DNA of 64,000 bases from Actinomycetota bacterium (GTDB lineage: Bacteria; Actinomycetota; Acidimicrobiia; Acidimicrobiales; RAAP-2). The translations under genes were made by a program, and so were the position numbers. The notes under the pieces were generated by a model. That model did not search any database, was not told where the DNA came from, and saw only the letters and a program-made list of their open reading frames with translations. The DNA is taken from NCBI GenBank assembly GCA_021324045.1, contig JAJPJV010000001.1:124001-188000 (forward strand), written 5' to 3'. Positions 1 to 11,539 of the stretch are shown here, one piece after another (position 1 is the stretch's first letter; every line of letters starts with the position of its first letter).

Positions 1-128
1 ACGCCTCGGAACCCGAAGGCGAGGATGGCACAGGCGCCCACGAAGCGACGGTCGACGAGGTGCTCCGAGCCGGTTACCGCTGGCGGGGACAAGTCCTTCG
101 TCCCGCCATGGTTCGCGTCAGAGGCTGA
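1..128 (+). CDS. grpE: GrpE nucleotide exchange factor, C-terminal end (partial)
   Basis: The reading frame entering at base 3 encodes about 41 residues and stops with TGA at 126-128. Its last part reads VLRAGYRWRGQVLRPAMV followed by RVRG, the typical end of GrpE, the nucleotide exchange factor of the DnaK chaperone. The start lies outside the window. dnaJ begins two bases after the stop, so the grpE-dnaJ-hspR-clpB order is that of an actinobacterial dnaK operon, and dnaK is expected just upstream of the window. The identification rests on a short tail plus this context. Confidence 0.8.
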   Translation, partial: ASEPEGEDGTGAHEATVDEVLRAGYRWRGQVLRPAMVRVRG

Positions 129-129
129 G

Positions 130-1233
130 ATGGCTCCACAGCGGGAGTGGTTCGAAAAGGACTATTACCAGATCCTTGGGGTTCCGTCGACCGCCAGCGA
201 CAAGGAGATCACGCGCGCCTACCGCAAGCTTGCGAAGCAGTATCACCCTGACGCGAACCCCGGTTCCGAAGAGCGGTTCAAGGAGATCTCTGCCGCCTAC
301 GACGTCCTGGGTAACCCTCAGACTCGCAAGGAGTACGACGAGGTTCGCCGTCTCGGCCCGATGGGCGGTGCCTTCGGCGGGATGCCTGGCGGTGGGACGT
401 TCCGCGTCGAGGATCTCGGTGATCTTGGTGATCTCTTCGGCAGCCTCTTCGGTCGTGGAGCGCGCCGGCGTACTCGAGGGCCGCAGCGCGGTGCTGACGT
501 CGAGACGGAGCTGCACTTGTCCTTCGACGACGCCGTTCGCGGGGTGACCGCGACCGTGAACGTTCCCGAGGACGTGCGTTGTCACACCTGTCACGGCACT
601 GGGGCCGCGCCGGGCACCCGAACCCGTCCGTGTCCGCAATGTGGCGGTAGCGGCGTGCTCGATGACAATCAAGGGCTTTTCTCGTTGAGCACAATCTGCC
701 CTCGTTGCAACGGGCGGGGCACGGTGATCGACACGCCCTGCCCGACTTGTGGCGGCACGGGCACGGAGCGACGGAACCGTCAGGTCAAGGTGCGGATCCC
801 TCCGGGGGTCGAAGACGGGCAACGCATCCGAGTCAAAGGCCGTGGCGCTGCCGGGCAAGGGATGGCGCCGCCCGGGGACCTCTTCGTCGTGGTGCGGGTT
901 GGCAAGCATCCCTTGTTCGGGCGTCGCGGGCAGAACCTGACGCTGACGGTCCCGGTCACCTACCCAGAGGCGGTCCTTGGCACCGTGGTGACGGTTCCGA
1001 CGCTGGACGGCCCAGTTTCGGTTCGGATCCCCGCCGGCACCGCGCCCGGAACCACCCTGCGTGTCCGGGGACGGGGGATCCCCGCCGGGGGAAAGAACGG
1101 ATCAAAGCCGGGAGATCTCCTGGTGAAGATTGACTTGGTGGTACCAAAGACGTTGACCGAAGAACAACGGGCAGCGATCGAATCGTTGGCCCGGGTGACC
1201 GAAGCGGCGCCGCGGGCCCACCTGGGGGTGTGA
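130..1233 (+). CDS. dnaJ: Chaperone DnaJ
   Basis: This is a type I DnaJ (Hsp40) of 367 residues, which stimulates DnaK ATPase activity and delivers unfolded clients in the cytoplasm. The J domain starts near residue 8 and carries the HPD motif in KQYHPDANP. A Gly/Phe-rich linker follows (MGGAFGGMPGGG), then four CxxCxGxG zinc repeats (CHTCHGTG, CPQCGGSG, CPRCNGRG, CPTCGGTG) and the C-terminal substrate-binding domain. The ATG at 130 is chosen because it lies two bases after the grpE stop and gives the usual J-domain start. An upstream in-frame ATG at 25 would overlap grpE almost completely. Confidence 0.96.
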   Translation: MAPQREWFEKDYYQILGVPSTASDKEITRAYRKLAKQYHPDANPGSEERFKEISAAYDVLGNPQTRKEYDEVRRLGPMGGAFGGMPGGGTFRVEDLGDLGDLFGSLFGRGARRRTRGPQRGADVETELHLSFDDAVRGVTATVNVPEDVRCHTCHGTGAAPGTRTRPCPQCGGSGVLDDNQGLFSLSTICPRCNGRGTVIDTPCPTCGGTGTERRNRQVKVRIPPGVEDGQRIRVKGRGAAGQGMAPPGDLFVVVRVGKHPLFGRRGQNLTLTVPVTYPEAVLGTVVTVPTLDGPVSVRIPAGTAPGTTLRVRGRGIPAGGKNGSKPGDLLVKIDLVVPKTLTEEQRAAIESLARVTEAAPRAHLGV

Positions 1234-1236
1234 GAA

Positions 1237-1664
1237 ATGGCAACGGATGGTCGGCGAATTTCTCGACGCAATGAGGGGTTCACTCCTCGCGCCGTCGATC
1301 CGACGCGGGCGGTCTACGTGATCTCGGTGGCTGCGGAGCTGGCCGGGGTCCACCCCCAGACCTTGCGGGTCTACGAACGCAAGGGCCTGCTGGATCCGAT
1401 CCGTACCGAGGGGGGGAGCCGCCGGTTCTCCGATCGGGATCTGGCGCGGCTGCGCCGGATCCAGGAGCTCACCGCCGAAGGCATCAATCTCGAAGGCGTG
1501 CGCCGAATCCTCGAGCTCCAGGCAGAGGTGGCGCGCCTGGAAGACGAGCTCGACCGGGTGCGGGAGGAAGCGCGCCAGGCAATCGAGCGAACGCATCGTC
1601 TGTATCGAAGGGAGCTGGTCCCCTTCAGACAGTCGCCCGTTGTGTACCAAAGCAAGGTGAGGTA

Positions 1665-1665
<1 letters not shown>
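1237..1665 (+). CDS. hspR: Heat-shock repressor HspR (MerR family)
   Basis: This 142-residue MerR-type regulator begins three bases after dnaJ. The winged-helix signature is in its first half ([20 protein letters not shown], then RKGLLDP and [10 protein letters not shown]). A charged helical segment follows (about residues 85-125) that should form the dimer coiled coil. In actinobacteria HspR represses the dnaK operon and clpB by binding HAIR inverted repeats, with DnaK as co-repressor. No convincing HAIR site is visible inside the window, which fits an operator upstream of dnaK. The stop overlaps the clpB start as TAATG. Confidence 0.92.
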
Positions 1666-4154
<2,489 letters not shown>

Positions 4155-4167
4155 CCCGCGCCGGGTG

Positions 4168-4767
4168 CTATCGCTGCTCCCCTTCGTCGGGACTCGCCGC
4201 GGCCTGCTGCGGGCGAGGTGGTGGCGGAGGAAGCGGATCGGTGGCGACGTTCCCGTGGTCTGACACGTAGCTGCTCCAATCGCTTCCTTCCCAGAACCGG
4301 TACTCATGAAGGCCGGTCGGATCCGAGTACCAGCCGGCCGGTGGCCAGCGTGGCGCCTCTTCGGTCGAGCCGCCAGGGGTCGCTTGCGGTGGTTGCCTGC
4401 CGCGGTCGCCCTCTTGGCCCCTGCGATCGGTTCCTTCGCTCGACTCCGGCGTTGCAGCGTCCCAGGACTCGGGCGTGCGGGGGCCACCGTCTGGCTCGGG
4501 CGTCTCCAACGGTGGAGGTCCGGTCAAGGTCGACAACGGTCCCACCCGGGTGGTGGCGCAGGCCAGAAGCGTAAGGACCAGGCCGAACGCGCTGAAGAGG
4601 AAGCCGATCAGGAGCCAGACCCCTGGTGCGATGCCCCACGGGTTGCGACCGAACCGGCGCCGGAATGCTGCCGCACGGCCATAGGCGAGCGCGCCGAAGA
4701 GGAGGGCGAAGAGGAGCGAGAAAGCGAAGACTCCCGCTCCCGGCCAGTTGCTCGTGGTCGAGGCCAC
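4168..4767 (-). CDS. DUF2510 membrane protein
   Basis: This 199-residue protein is transcribed toward clpB, with only 13 bases between the two stops. Two hydrophobic segments span about residues 12-30 and 48-70. A Pro/Glu/Thr-rich linker follows, then a C-terminal DUF2510-type motif ([19 protein letters not shown], then SDW and YVSDHG), a short Trp-rich module common at the ends of actinobacterial membrane proteins. A proline run ends the protein. Its function is unknown. The module suggests an envelope protein with a cytoplasmic tail, but that is inference. Confidence 0.8.
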   Translation of the reverse strand: MASTTSNWPGAGVFAFSLLFALLFGALAYGRAAAFRRRFGRNPWGIAPGVWLLIGFLFSAFGLVLTLLACATTRVGPLSTLTGPPPLETPEPDGGPRTPESWDAATPESSEGTDRRGQEGDRGRQPPQATPGGSTEEAPRWPPAGWYSDPTGLHEYRFWEGSDWSSYVSDHGNVATDPLPPPPPRPQQAAASPDEGEQR

Positions 4768-4901
4768 GGGTCAATCGTAAGACGCTTGCTGCCGGGAGTG
4801 CGCGAGGGGGAGGTGGGGGGTCGCCGCCGGGTACAGTGAGGCGTAATCCGCAGCGGCTCGAGCGCGTGTGTCGTTCGGGCTCGTCGACAGACGGAGGAAA
4901 T

Positions 4902-6185
4902 GTGCCTGCAACCGTGGTCGTCGGGACCCAGTGGGGCGACGAGGGGAAGGGCAAGCTCACCGATCTCCTGGCCTCGGAGATGGACGTCGTCGTGCGTTAC
5001 CAAGGTGGCCACAACGCCGGCCACCGGGTGGTCGTGGGGAGCGAAGAGTTCACCCTCCAGCTCGTGCCCAGCGGCGTGCTCTATTCCCATATCACGCCGG
5101 TGATCGGCAACGGCGTCGTCGTCGACCCGGCGGTCCTGCTCGAGGAGATCGACGCCCTCAACGCCAGAGGCGTGGACACGAGCAAGGTGGTGGTTAGCGG
5201 CAATGCGCATCTGGTCATGCCGTACCACCAGGAGCTCGACCGCGTGACCGAGCGGTACTTGGGCAAGAACTCGTTGGGGACGACGAGGCGAGGGATCGGC
5301 CCCGCCTATGCCGACAAGGCGGCCCGCGTCGGGCTTCGGGTCCAGGACCTCTCGGACCCGAAGATCTTCCGTCAGAAGCTCGATGTCGTTCTGAAGGAGA
5401 AGAACGCGCTGCTGGCCAAGGTCTACAACCGCCTTCCGCTCGCCGCCGACGAGATCGCCGGACGGTATCTGGAGGAATACGCCCCTCGGGTGGTGCCGAT
5501 GGTTGCCGATACGGTCGACTTGCTCCATCGGTCCCTCGAGGCCGGTCGCCACGTCCTGCTCGAAGGTGCGCAGGCCACGTTCTTGGATGTGGACCACGGG
5601 ACCTATCCTTTCGTGACCTCGTCGAACCCCGTCGCCGGCGGTGCCTGCACCGGGTCGGGTCTCGGTCCGCGCCAGATCGACCGAGTGATCGGCATCGCCA
5701 AGGCGTACGTGACCCGGGTCGGCTCCGGCCCGTTCCCCACCGAGCTCGACGACGACATCGGGGACCTGCTCGTCGAGCGTGGCCACGAGTTCGGCACGAA
5801 CACCGGGCGGCGTCGCCGGTGTGGCTGGTTCGACGCCGTGATGCTGCGCCAAGCCGTGCGGTTGAACTCGTTGTCGGAGATCGCGCTGACGAAGCTCGAT
5901 GTGCGCGACACCTTCGAACGAGTGAAGGTGTGCGTTGCCTACGAGTGCGACGGCGAGCGTTTCGACTACGTTCCCTACCACCAGTCCACGCTTCACCGCG
6001 TGGTCCCGGTCTACGAGGAGCTCCCGGGCTGGCTGACCGACCTTTCGCAGGCGACGTCCCTTGCGGACCTGCCCCAGCAAGCCCGTGACTACGTCGCCTT
6101 GCTCGCTGAGGAGATCGGCGTGCCCGTGCGATTGGTCGGCGTCGGCCCCGGACGAGAGCAGTTCGTGTCCTTCGCCTCGGTGTGA
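4902..6185 (+). CDS. purA: Adenylosuccinate synthetase
   Basis: PurA (427 aa) condenses IMP and aspartate with GTP to adenylosuccinate, the first committed step to AMP. The N-terminal P-loop QWGDEGKGK, the IMP-binding GGHNAGH and the segment [13 protein letters not shown] are all present, as is [14 protein letters not shown] near the C-terminus. The GTG start at 4902 is preceded by GGAGG at 4893-4897. An ATG at 4900 is out of frame. It is the first gene of the purine cluster and its stop lies five bases before purD. Confidence 0.97.
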   Translation: MPATVVVGTQWGDEGKGKLTDLLASEMDVVVRYQGGHNAGHRVVVGSEEFTLQLVPSGVLYSHITPVIGNGVVVDPAVLLEEIDALNARGVDTSKVVVSGNAHLVMPYHQELDRVTERYLGKNSLGTTRRGIGPAYADKAARVGLRVQDLSDPKIFRQKLDVVLKEKNALLAKVYNRLPLAADEIAGRYLEEYAPRVVPMVADTVDLLHRSLEAGRHVLLEGAQATFLDVDHGTYPFVTSSNPVAGGACTGSGLGPRQIDRVIGIAKAYVTRVGSGPFPTELDDDIGDLLVERGHEFGTNTGRRRRCGWFDAVMLRQAVRLNSLSEIALTKLDVRDTFERVKVCVAYECDGERFDYVPYHQSTLHRVVPVYEELPGWLTDLSQATSLADLPQQARDYVALLAEEIGVPVRLVGVGPGREQFVSFASV

Positions 6186-6189
6186 TCCT

Positions 6190-7503
6190 GTGACGACGGT
6201 CTGCGTGGTCGGCTCGGGTGGTCGCGAGCACGCGCTCGCACATTGCCTGGCACTCGGCGCAGAGGTGGTCGTCACCCCGGGGAATCCGGGAATGCCTGCC
6301 TCCTCGGGAGAGCGTCACCGCATCACGGTCACCGACGCAGCGCCCGAAGAGATCGAAGCAGACCTGTTCGTCATCGGTCCCGAGGCGCCACTGGTCGGCG
6401 GGCTCGCCGACCGCTTGCGCGCCAAGGGGCGACGAGTGTTCGGTCCTTGCGCCGCCGGTGCACGGCTTGAGGGATCGAAAGCCTTCATGAAGCAGGTGCT
6501 GGCTGCGGCGAACGTGCCGACGGCGCGGTTCGAGATCTTCGATTCCGTGGCGCCGGCGCTGTCCTTCCTCCGTTCGCTGCCACCGCCGTGGGTCGTCAAG
6601 ACTGACGGTCTTGCCGCAGGCAAGGGCGTCCTCGTCACGACCACGATCGAGGAGGCAGAAGCCGATGTCGAAGCGAAGCTTTCCGGTGCTGCCTTCGGTG
6701 AGGCCGGGCGCCGAATCGTGATCGAACAGGGGCTCACCGGGACCGAGTGCTCCGTTCAGGTCCTCTGCGACGGCAAGCACGTGGCCCCACTTGCACCGGC
6801 GCGTGACTTCAAGCGCCTGGAGGATGCCGATCGTGGTCCGAACACCGGCGGCATGGGTGCGTACTCGCCGTCCTTGGAAGCTGACGACGACGTGGTGGAC
6901 GCGGTCCTGGATCGGGCAATCGAGCCGCTGGTCGGCGAACTGCAGCGGCGGGGCATCGACTACCGTGGGGTCCTCTACGCGGGAGTCATGCTGACCGACG
7001 AGGGCCCGATGGTGCTTGAGTTCAACGTTCGCTTCGGGGACCCCGAGGCTCAAGTCGTGTTGCCCCGATTGGCTGACGATCCCGTCGACATCTTGGCAGC
7101 CGTGGCTGAAGGGAACCTGCGCGATGCGCCGCGTTTCGTGGCCGATGCCGCGGTCTGCGTCGTGCAAGCAGCGGCGGGCTACCCCGGCGTCGTCCGTCAC
7201 GGGGACGAGATCAGTGGTCTTGGCGCGGACGGGCAACTGGCTGATGCAGTGCCCGGAGTGACGGTCTTCCATGCCGGGACCGCCCGATCGGCAGCTGGGC
7301 GCTTCGTGACGGCAGGGGGGCGGGTGCTCGGGCTCACTGCTGTGGCGCCCACGTTGGTGGAGGCTCGTCGCAGGGCGTACTTGGCGACCTCGCGCGTGAG
7401 CTGGCCCGGGTGTCGTTACCGCACCGACATCGCTGGCCCTGCCGAGGCGGGGGTCGGAGCTGGTGGCCCAGAAGCAACCGCAGCAGCGGCCGAGCGGCGG
7501 TGA
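6190..7503 (+). CDS. purD: Phosphoribosylamine-glycine ligase
   Basis: PurD (GAR synthetase, 437 aa) ligates glycine to phosphoribosylamine using ATP. It begins with VCVVGSGGREHALAHCLA, the characteristic N-terminal motif, and has the ATP-grasp elements KTDGLAAGKGV and GGMGAYSP, with LEFNVRFGDPEAQ in the metal-binding region. The GTG at 6190 was chosen because it lies four bases after the purA stop and gives the standard N-terminus. Longer in-frame starts would run back inside purA. The gene end overlaps purB as GTGA, indicating translational coupling. Confidence 0.96.
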   Translation: MTTVCVVGSGGREHALAHCLALGAEVVVTPGNPGMPASSGERHRITVTDAAPEEIEADLFVIGPEAPLVGGLADRLRAKGRRVFGPCAAGARLEGSKAFMKQVLAAANVPTARFEIFDSVAPALSFLRSLPPPWVVKTDGLAAGKGVLVTTTIEEAEADVEAKLSGAAFGEAGRRIVIEQGLTGTECSVQVLCDGKHVAPLAPARDFKRLEDADRGPNTGGMGAYSPSLEADDDVVDAVLDRAIEPLVGELQRRGIDYRGVLYAGVMLTDEGPMVLEFNVRFGDPEAQVVLPRLADDPVDILAAVAEGNLRDAPRFVADAAVCVVQAAAGYPGVVRHGDEISGLGADGQLADAVPGVTVFHAGTARSAAGRFVTAGGRVLGLTAVAPTLVEARRRAYLATSRVSWPGCRYRTDIAGPAEAGVGAGGPEATAAAAERR

Positions 7504-8822
7504 TCCCTCGTTACGCCCGCGCCGACATGGCGGAGCTGTTCAGTGAACAAGCGCGCCTTGCCATGTGGCTCGAGGTCGAGCTCCTGGTGGTGGAGGCGCT
7601 CGAGGAGATCGGCGCTGCGCCGTCCGGGACCGCCGCAGCAGCGCGTGAGCGTGCACCGAAGGTCGATGAAGCCTTCGTCGCGGCAGTGGCCGAGCGGGAG
7701 AAGGTGACCGATCACGACGTCGCCGCGTTCGTCGACGTCGTCCACGATGCCGTGGGGGAGCCCGTGGCTCGCTGGATCCACTACGGGCTCACGTCCTCAG
7801 ACGTGGTGGACACCGCACAGTGCGCGACGCTCGCGCGGGCGGCAGACCTGCTCATCGGGGCCTCGAGCGAGCTGGTCGCCGCCCTGAGCGCGCGCGCGGT
7901 CGAGCTGGAGCACGTTCCGGTTGCTGGGCGCACCCATGGCATGATCGCCGAGCCGACGACCTTCGGCGCAAAGTTCGCACTGTGGGCGTTGCAAGCGCAC
8001 CGGGATCGCGAACGCCTCGTCGCCGCACGGCGGCGGATCGCGGTGGGCAAGCTGTCGGGCGCGGTCGGTACGTACTCGAACATCGATCCGGCGGTCGAGG
8101 CCTACGTGTGTGAGAAGCTCGGTCTGGAGCCCGTGCCGGCGACACAAGTGATCGCGCGGGATCGCCATGCCGAGTACCTGTGGGCTTGCGCCTGCGTGGG
8201 GGCGACGGTCGAGTTGATCGCCACCGAGGTGCGGCACCTGTCCCGCAGCGAGGTCGGCGAGGTCGAGGAGCCCTTCAGCGCGACCCAGAAGGGGAGTTCG
8301 GCAATGCCCCACAAGCGGAATCCCGTACTTTCCGAACGGCTGTGCGGGCTTGCCCGCGTGCTCCGAGGGTACGTGAACGCCGGTCTGGAGGACGTCGCAC
8401 TCTGGCATGAACGGGACATCTCTCATAGCTCGGTTGAACGGATCGTCCTTCCCGATGCTTCGTCGTTGGCCTGCTACGTGCTTCGTAAGGCAGCCGCGTT
8501 GGTCGCGAACCTCGTTGTGCACGCGGAGCGTGCCCGCGCGAACCTGGTCGAGGGATCCCTCGGGCTCGTCTTCAGCCAGTCCGCCCTGCTGGCGTTGGTT
8601 GGTGCAGGGCTCTCCCGGGAACAGGCGTATCGGATCGTGCAACGGGACTCCGCACGAGCTCGGGACCAGCAACGCGACCTGCGAGCGGTCTTGAGCGACG
8701 ACCCAGATGTCCCGTTGTCGAGCGAGCAGCTCGATGAGGTCTTCGATCTCGGACGGCTCCTGCGCCATTCGGGTCGTGCGGTGGCAGCCCTGGAGTCCCT
8801 GCGCGAGGATGACCGCCGATGA
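7500..8822 (+). CDS. purB: Adenylosuccinate lyase
   Basis: PurB (440 aa) is a fumarase/aspartase-superfamily lyase that cleaves SAICAR to AICAR and adenylosuccinate to AMP, releasing fumarate. The family signature GSSAMPHKRNP is clear, as are the substrate-binding stretches HYGLTSSDVVDTA and GRTHGMIAEPTTFG. The GTG start at 7500 overlaps the purD stop, and the stop overlaps the purC ATG, so three consecutive purine genes are translationally coupled. The start gives IPRYARADMAELFSE, the usual first residues of the family. Confidence 0.97.
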   Translation: MIPRYARADMAELFSEQARLAMWLEVELLVVEALEEIGAAPSGTAAAARERAPKVDEAFVAAVAEREKVTDHDVAAFVDVVHDAVGEPVARWIHYGLTSSDVVDTAQCATLARAADLLIGASSELVAALSARAVELEHVPVAGRTHGMIAEPTTFGAKFALWALQAHRDRERLVAARRRIAVGKLSGAVGTYSNIDPAVEAYVCEKLGLEPVPATQVIARDRHAEYLWACACVGATVELIATEVRHLSRSEVGEVEEPFSATQKGSSAMPHKRNPVLSERLCGLARVLRGYVNAGLEDVALWHERDISHSSVERIVLPDASSLACYVLRKAAALVANLVVHAERARANLVEGSLGLVFSQSALLALVGAGLSREQAYRIVQRDSARARDQQRDLRAVLSDDPDVPLSSEQLDEVFDLGRLLRHSGRAVAALESLREDDRR

Positions 8823-9733
8823 CGATGCTGACTGGGGTCCCACTCGTTCACTCGGGCAAGGTACGTGAGCTCTACGACGTCGGCGACGACCTGTTGCTCA
8901 TGGTGGCCTCCGATCGGATCAGCGCCTTCGACGTGGTCTTCAACGAACCAATTCCGGGCAAGGGTCGGGTGCTGACCGCGATGACGGCGTTCTGGTGCGA
9001 GACGCTCGCCGATCTCGCACCAGGAAGCATGGTGACCGCCGACCCCGCGGTGATCGCTTCACGGATCGCTGATTCCTTCACGCTTACCCCAGAGGAGCTC
9101 GAGGCGATCGCAGGGCGCGCGTTGCTCGTCCGCCGGGCGCAGATGCTGCCGCTCGAGTGCATCGTGCGTGGCTATCTGGCGGGACAGGCCTACGACGAAT
9201 ACCGCGAAAAGGGTACGGTCCATGGGACTCCCCTTCCCCCGGGACTGCGGTTGGCCGAACGGCTCCCTCAGCCCATGTTCACCCCCTCGACGAAGGCGAT
9301 GGTCGGTCACGACGAGAACATCGACTTCGCACAGGCGGTTGCGCTGGTGGGCGAAGACATGGCGACGCAGGCACGGGACATCTCCCTTTCCCTCTTCGAG
9401 CGGGCATCTGCGGTGGTCGCCGAGGCGGGGTTTATTCTCGCCGACACCAAGTTCGAGCTGGGGATGGTCGACGGGAAGCTCACCCTCTGCGACGAGGTGG
9501 TGACGCCGGACTCGTCACGGTTGTGGCCCGCTGACGAGGTCGTTCCAGGGGAGGTCCCCCCAGCCTTCGACAAGCAACCCCTGCGAGACTGGGCACTGAC
9601 GCAATCGTGGGATCGGCGTCCACCCCCTCCGACACTGCCTCCTGAAGTGATCGAAGCGACTGCCGAGCGCTACGTTGCAGCATACGAGCGGGTGACTGGG
9701 CGGAAGCTCGACGACTGGTTCGGCTCGTCATGA
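8819..9733 (+). CDS. purC: SAICAR synthetase
   Basis: PurC (304 aa) adds aspartate to CAIR with ATP. It shows the N-terminal motif HSGKVRELYDVGDD, VASDRISAFDVVF and, near the C-terminal half, ILADTKFELG with DEVVTPDSSR. The length fits the longer PurC class typical of actinobacteria. It starts four bases inside the end of purB (ATGA) and is followed by a 31-base gap before purS. Confidence 0.97.
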   Translation: MTMLTGVPLVHSGKVRELYDVGDDLLLMVASDRISAFDVVFNEPIPGKGRVLTAMTAFWCETLADLAPGSMVTADPAVIASRIADSFTLTPEELEAIAGRALLVRRAQMLPLECIVRGYLAGQAYDEYREKGTVHGTPLPPGLRLAERLPQPMFTPSTKAMVGHDENIDFAQAVALVGEDMATQARDISLSLFERASAVVAEAGFILADTKFELGMVDGKLTLCDEVVTPDSSRLWPADEVVPGEVPPAFDKQPLRDWALTQSWDRRPPPPTLPPEVIEATAERYVAAYERVTGRKLDDWFGSS

Positions 9734-9764
9734 GCCCCCGGCTCGCCACGGTCCGCCTGCGAGG

Positions 9765-10103
9765 ATGAGGTTCAGGGCGGAGGTCGTGGTTCGCCTGCGT
9801 CCGGGGATCGCCGATCCAGAGGGTGCGACGATCGAGCGTGCCCTCGGCGCGCTGGGATTCGACGACGTGCACGACGTCCGCGCCGGGCGGACGTTTGTGT
9901 TCGAGGTGGAAGCGCAAGACGAAGCTTCGGCACGCGCCCGCGCCGAAGCGCTCGCAGACCGCTTGTTGGCCAATCCGGTGATGGAAGACAGCGAAGTCCG
10001 GATGGCTCCGTTGCCCGCTGGCCAACAGGGAACGGGCGGGCTCAGCGAGGATCGGACGCTCAGCGGGCACCAGGTGCCCGCGGCGCAAGAACCAGGTCGC
10101 TGA
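9765..10103 (+). CDS. purS: FGAM synthetase subunit PurS
   Basis: PurS is the small structural subunit joining PurQ and PurL in the three-part formylglycinamidine synthase. The first 80 residues match the family (RFRAEVVVRLRPGIADPEG, ALGALGFDDVHDVRAGR). The protein is 112 residues long, about 30 more than the usual 80-85, because of a hydrophilic tail of unknown role. Its TGA overlaps the purQ ATG by one base, consistent with fixed subunit stoichiometry. Confidence 0.93.
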   Translation: MRFRAEVVVRLRPGIADPEGATIERALGALGFDDVHDVRAGRTFVFEVEAQDEASARARAEALADRLLANPVMEDSEVRMAPLPAGQQGTGGLSEDRTLSGHQVPAAQEPGR

Positions 10104-10813
10104 TGGCACCTCGGGTCGCCGTGGTGGTGTTCCCCGGGACCAACTGTGAGCACGACGTCATCGTCTCGCTCAGCGGACTGGGTGCCCAGGCTGAGCTCGT
10201 CTGGCACCGCGAGCGTCACCTCGTCGGGTTCGATGCCGTAATCCTCCCCGGAGGCTTCGCTCACGGCGACTACCTCAGACCTGGGGCGCTTGCCCGCTTC
10301 TCACCGGTGATGGCTGCCGTCGCGGAATTCGCGGCGAGCGGCGGTCCGGTGGTCGGCATCTGCAACGGGTTCCAGGTTCTGACGGAGGCTCGGCTCCTGC
10401 CAGGAGCGCTCCAGAAGAACCGCGGGCTGCATTTCCTCTGCCAGCCGGCCGTCATCGAGGTGGTCTCGTCGCGTTCGGTGTTGACGCGTGGGATCCCGGT
10501 GGGCACGGAACTGAACGTGCCTATCAATCATTTCGACGGGAGTTACGTCTGCGACGCGCAGACACTCGCCGAACTGCGAGCCGAGGACCGCATCGTCCTG
10601 CGGTACCGGGAGAACCCCAACGGTTCGATCGACGACATCGCGGGGATCTGCAACGCCACTGGGAACGTGGTGGGCCTGATGCCGCACCCTGAGCGGGCGA
10701 GCAGCGAGTTGCTGGGCTCCACCGACGGACTCGTGCTGTTGCGCTCCCTGCTCGCCGCCGAGGAGACCGAGATCACGACGTCCGCGCCAAGCCCACCGGT
10801 ACCGACTTGGTGA
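10103..10813 (+). CDS. purQ: FGAM synthetase glutaminase subunit PurQ
   Basis: PurQ (236 aa) is the class I glutamine amidotransferase that supplies ammonia to PurL. The nucleophile is Cys87 in GICNGFQ, and the His195/Glu197 pair lies in MPHPE. PGTNCEHD at the N-terminus and the oxyanion-region LPGGFAHGDYLRPG are typical. It overlaps purS. purL, its partner, lies about 730 bases downstream beyond an antisense gene, so purQ and purL may not share one uninterrupted coding run. Confidence 0.97.
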   Translation: MAPRVAVVVFPGTNCEHDVIVSLSGLGAQAELVWHRERHLVGFDAVILPGGFAHGDYLRPGALARFSPVMAAVAEFAASGGPVVGICNGFQVLTEARLLPGALQKNRGLHFLCQPAVIEVVSSRSVLTRGIPVGTELNVPINHFDGSYVCDAQTLAELRAEDRIVLRYRENPNGSIDDIAGICNATGNVVGLMPHPERASSELLGSTDGLVLLRSLLAAEETEITTSAPSPPVPTW

Positions 10814-10864
10814 CCCACCGCCGCCACTCGCCGTCCGGCGCCGGATGTCCCTGCCGAAACTGCG

Positions 10865-11314
10865 TCAGCCGCGGGAACGGGTGATGCCTGCTTTCTGCAA
10901 AGAGGAGGCAGGGACGCCCGCGCTTCTCCACGTACTGTAGCTGATCCCCTTACGCTCGCCATAGGACTTCGCGACCTTGATGAACATCTTTTCCAGCTCC
11001 GCGAGGTCCTGAGCTTCCCCAGACTTTTGGAGCTCTTCGGTCAGGTCCTTTTGCTGCTGGAGCAGGTGCAGCCGACTCAGGGCATCTGCAGTGGGAAGCT
11101 CGGCCTCGATTGCCTTCAGGCGCTTGGCGATCGAGGCCGGAGTACGCCGCCGACCACGCCGCGGCTTGTTGGCCTCCAGGGCTTCCAGATAGCGACGAAC
11201 GGCAAGGCCTTCCTCGCGGCCTTTGGCGAGGGCGGCCTTGTGTTGCGAGCTCATTGGGCGACGCGAACCGCGGGTCTTGGCGTTGGGCATATCTTCATCT
11301 TTAGCACTATTCAT
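10865..11314 (-). CDS. Conserved basic coiled-coil protein of unknown function
   Basis: This 149-residue Lys/Arg-rich protein lies antisense between purQ and purL. A basic N-terminal third (SSQHKAALAKGREEGLAVRR, then KPRRGRRRT) is followed by a predicted helical pair (about residues 60-100) and a C-terminal module with YGERKGISYSTWR and GVPASSLQKAGITRSRG. I recall similar proteins in many actinobacteria without an assigned function. The basic helix-rich make-up would suit nucleic-acid binding, but this is inference. An alternative start at the second Met (11290) gives 141 residues. The upstream DNA is AT-rich and carries three 15-bp repeats. Confidence 0.75.
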   Translation of the reverse strand: MNSAKDEDMPNAKTRGSRRPMSSQHKAALAKGREEGLAVRRYLEALEANKPRRGRRRTPASIAKRLKAIEAELPTADALSRLHLLQQQKDLTEELQKSGEAQDLAELEKMFIKVAKSYGERKGISYSTWRSAGVPASSLQKAGITRSRG

Positions 11315-11389
11315 CTTCAGGAGGCAATCCTATACCCCAATAATATCGGGACTTCACATCGGATATCTTTGATTTATAGGGCCGACCAT

Positions 11390-11434
11390 CGTCAGAATAC
11401 GAGTCGCCAGAATACAATTCGTCAGAATACAAGT
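11390..11434. repeat. Three tandem 15-bp direct repeats in an AT-rich gap
   Basis: Three near-identical units follow one another with 15-base spacing: CGTCAGAATAC+GAGT at 11390, CGCCAGAATAC+AATT at 11405 and CGTCAGAATAC+AAGT at 11420. They lie in a stretch (about 11300-11440) much richer in A and T than its surroundings, 76-120 bases upstream of the antisense gene ending at 10865 and about 105-150 bases upstream of purL. An operator with stacked binding sites is the simplest reading, but a chance microduplication is not excluded. Confidence 0.75.
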
Positions 11435-11539
11435 TCGAATCGCTGCAACCCCACTGGTGCATTGGCTCTTCGGCGACAAGCACGTTGGGTTCGGCGGGCG
11501 ATCGGGCGAACGTGGCCGCTCGCTACCGTCTTCGTCGTG

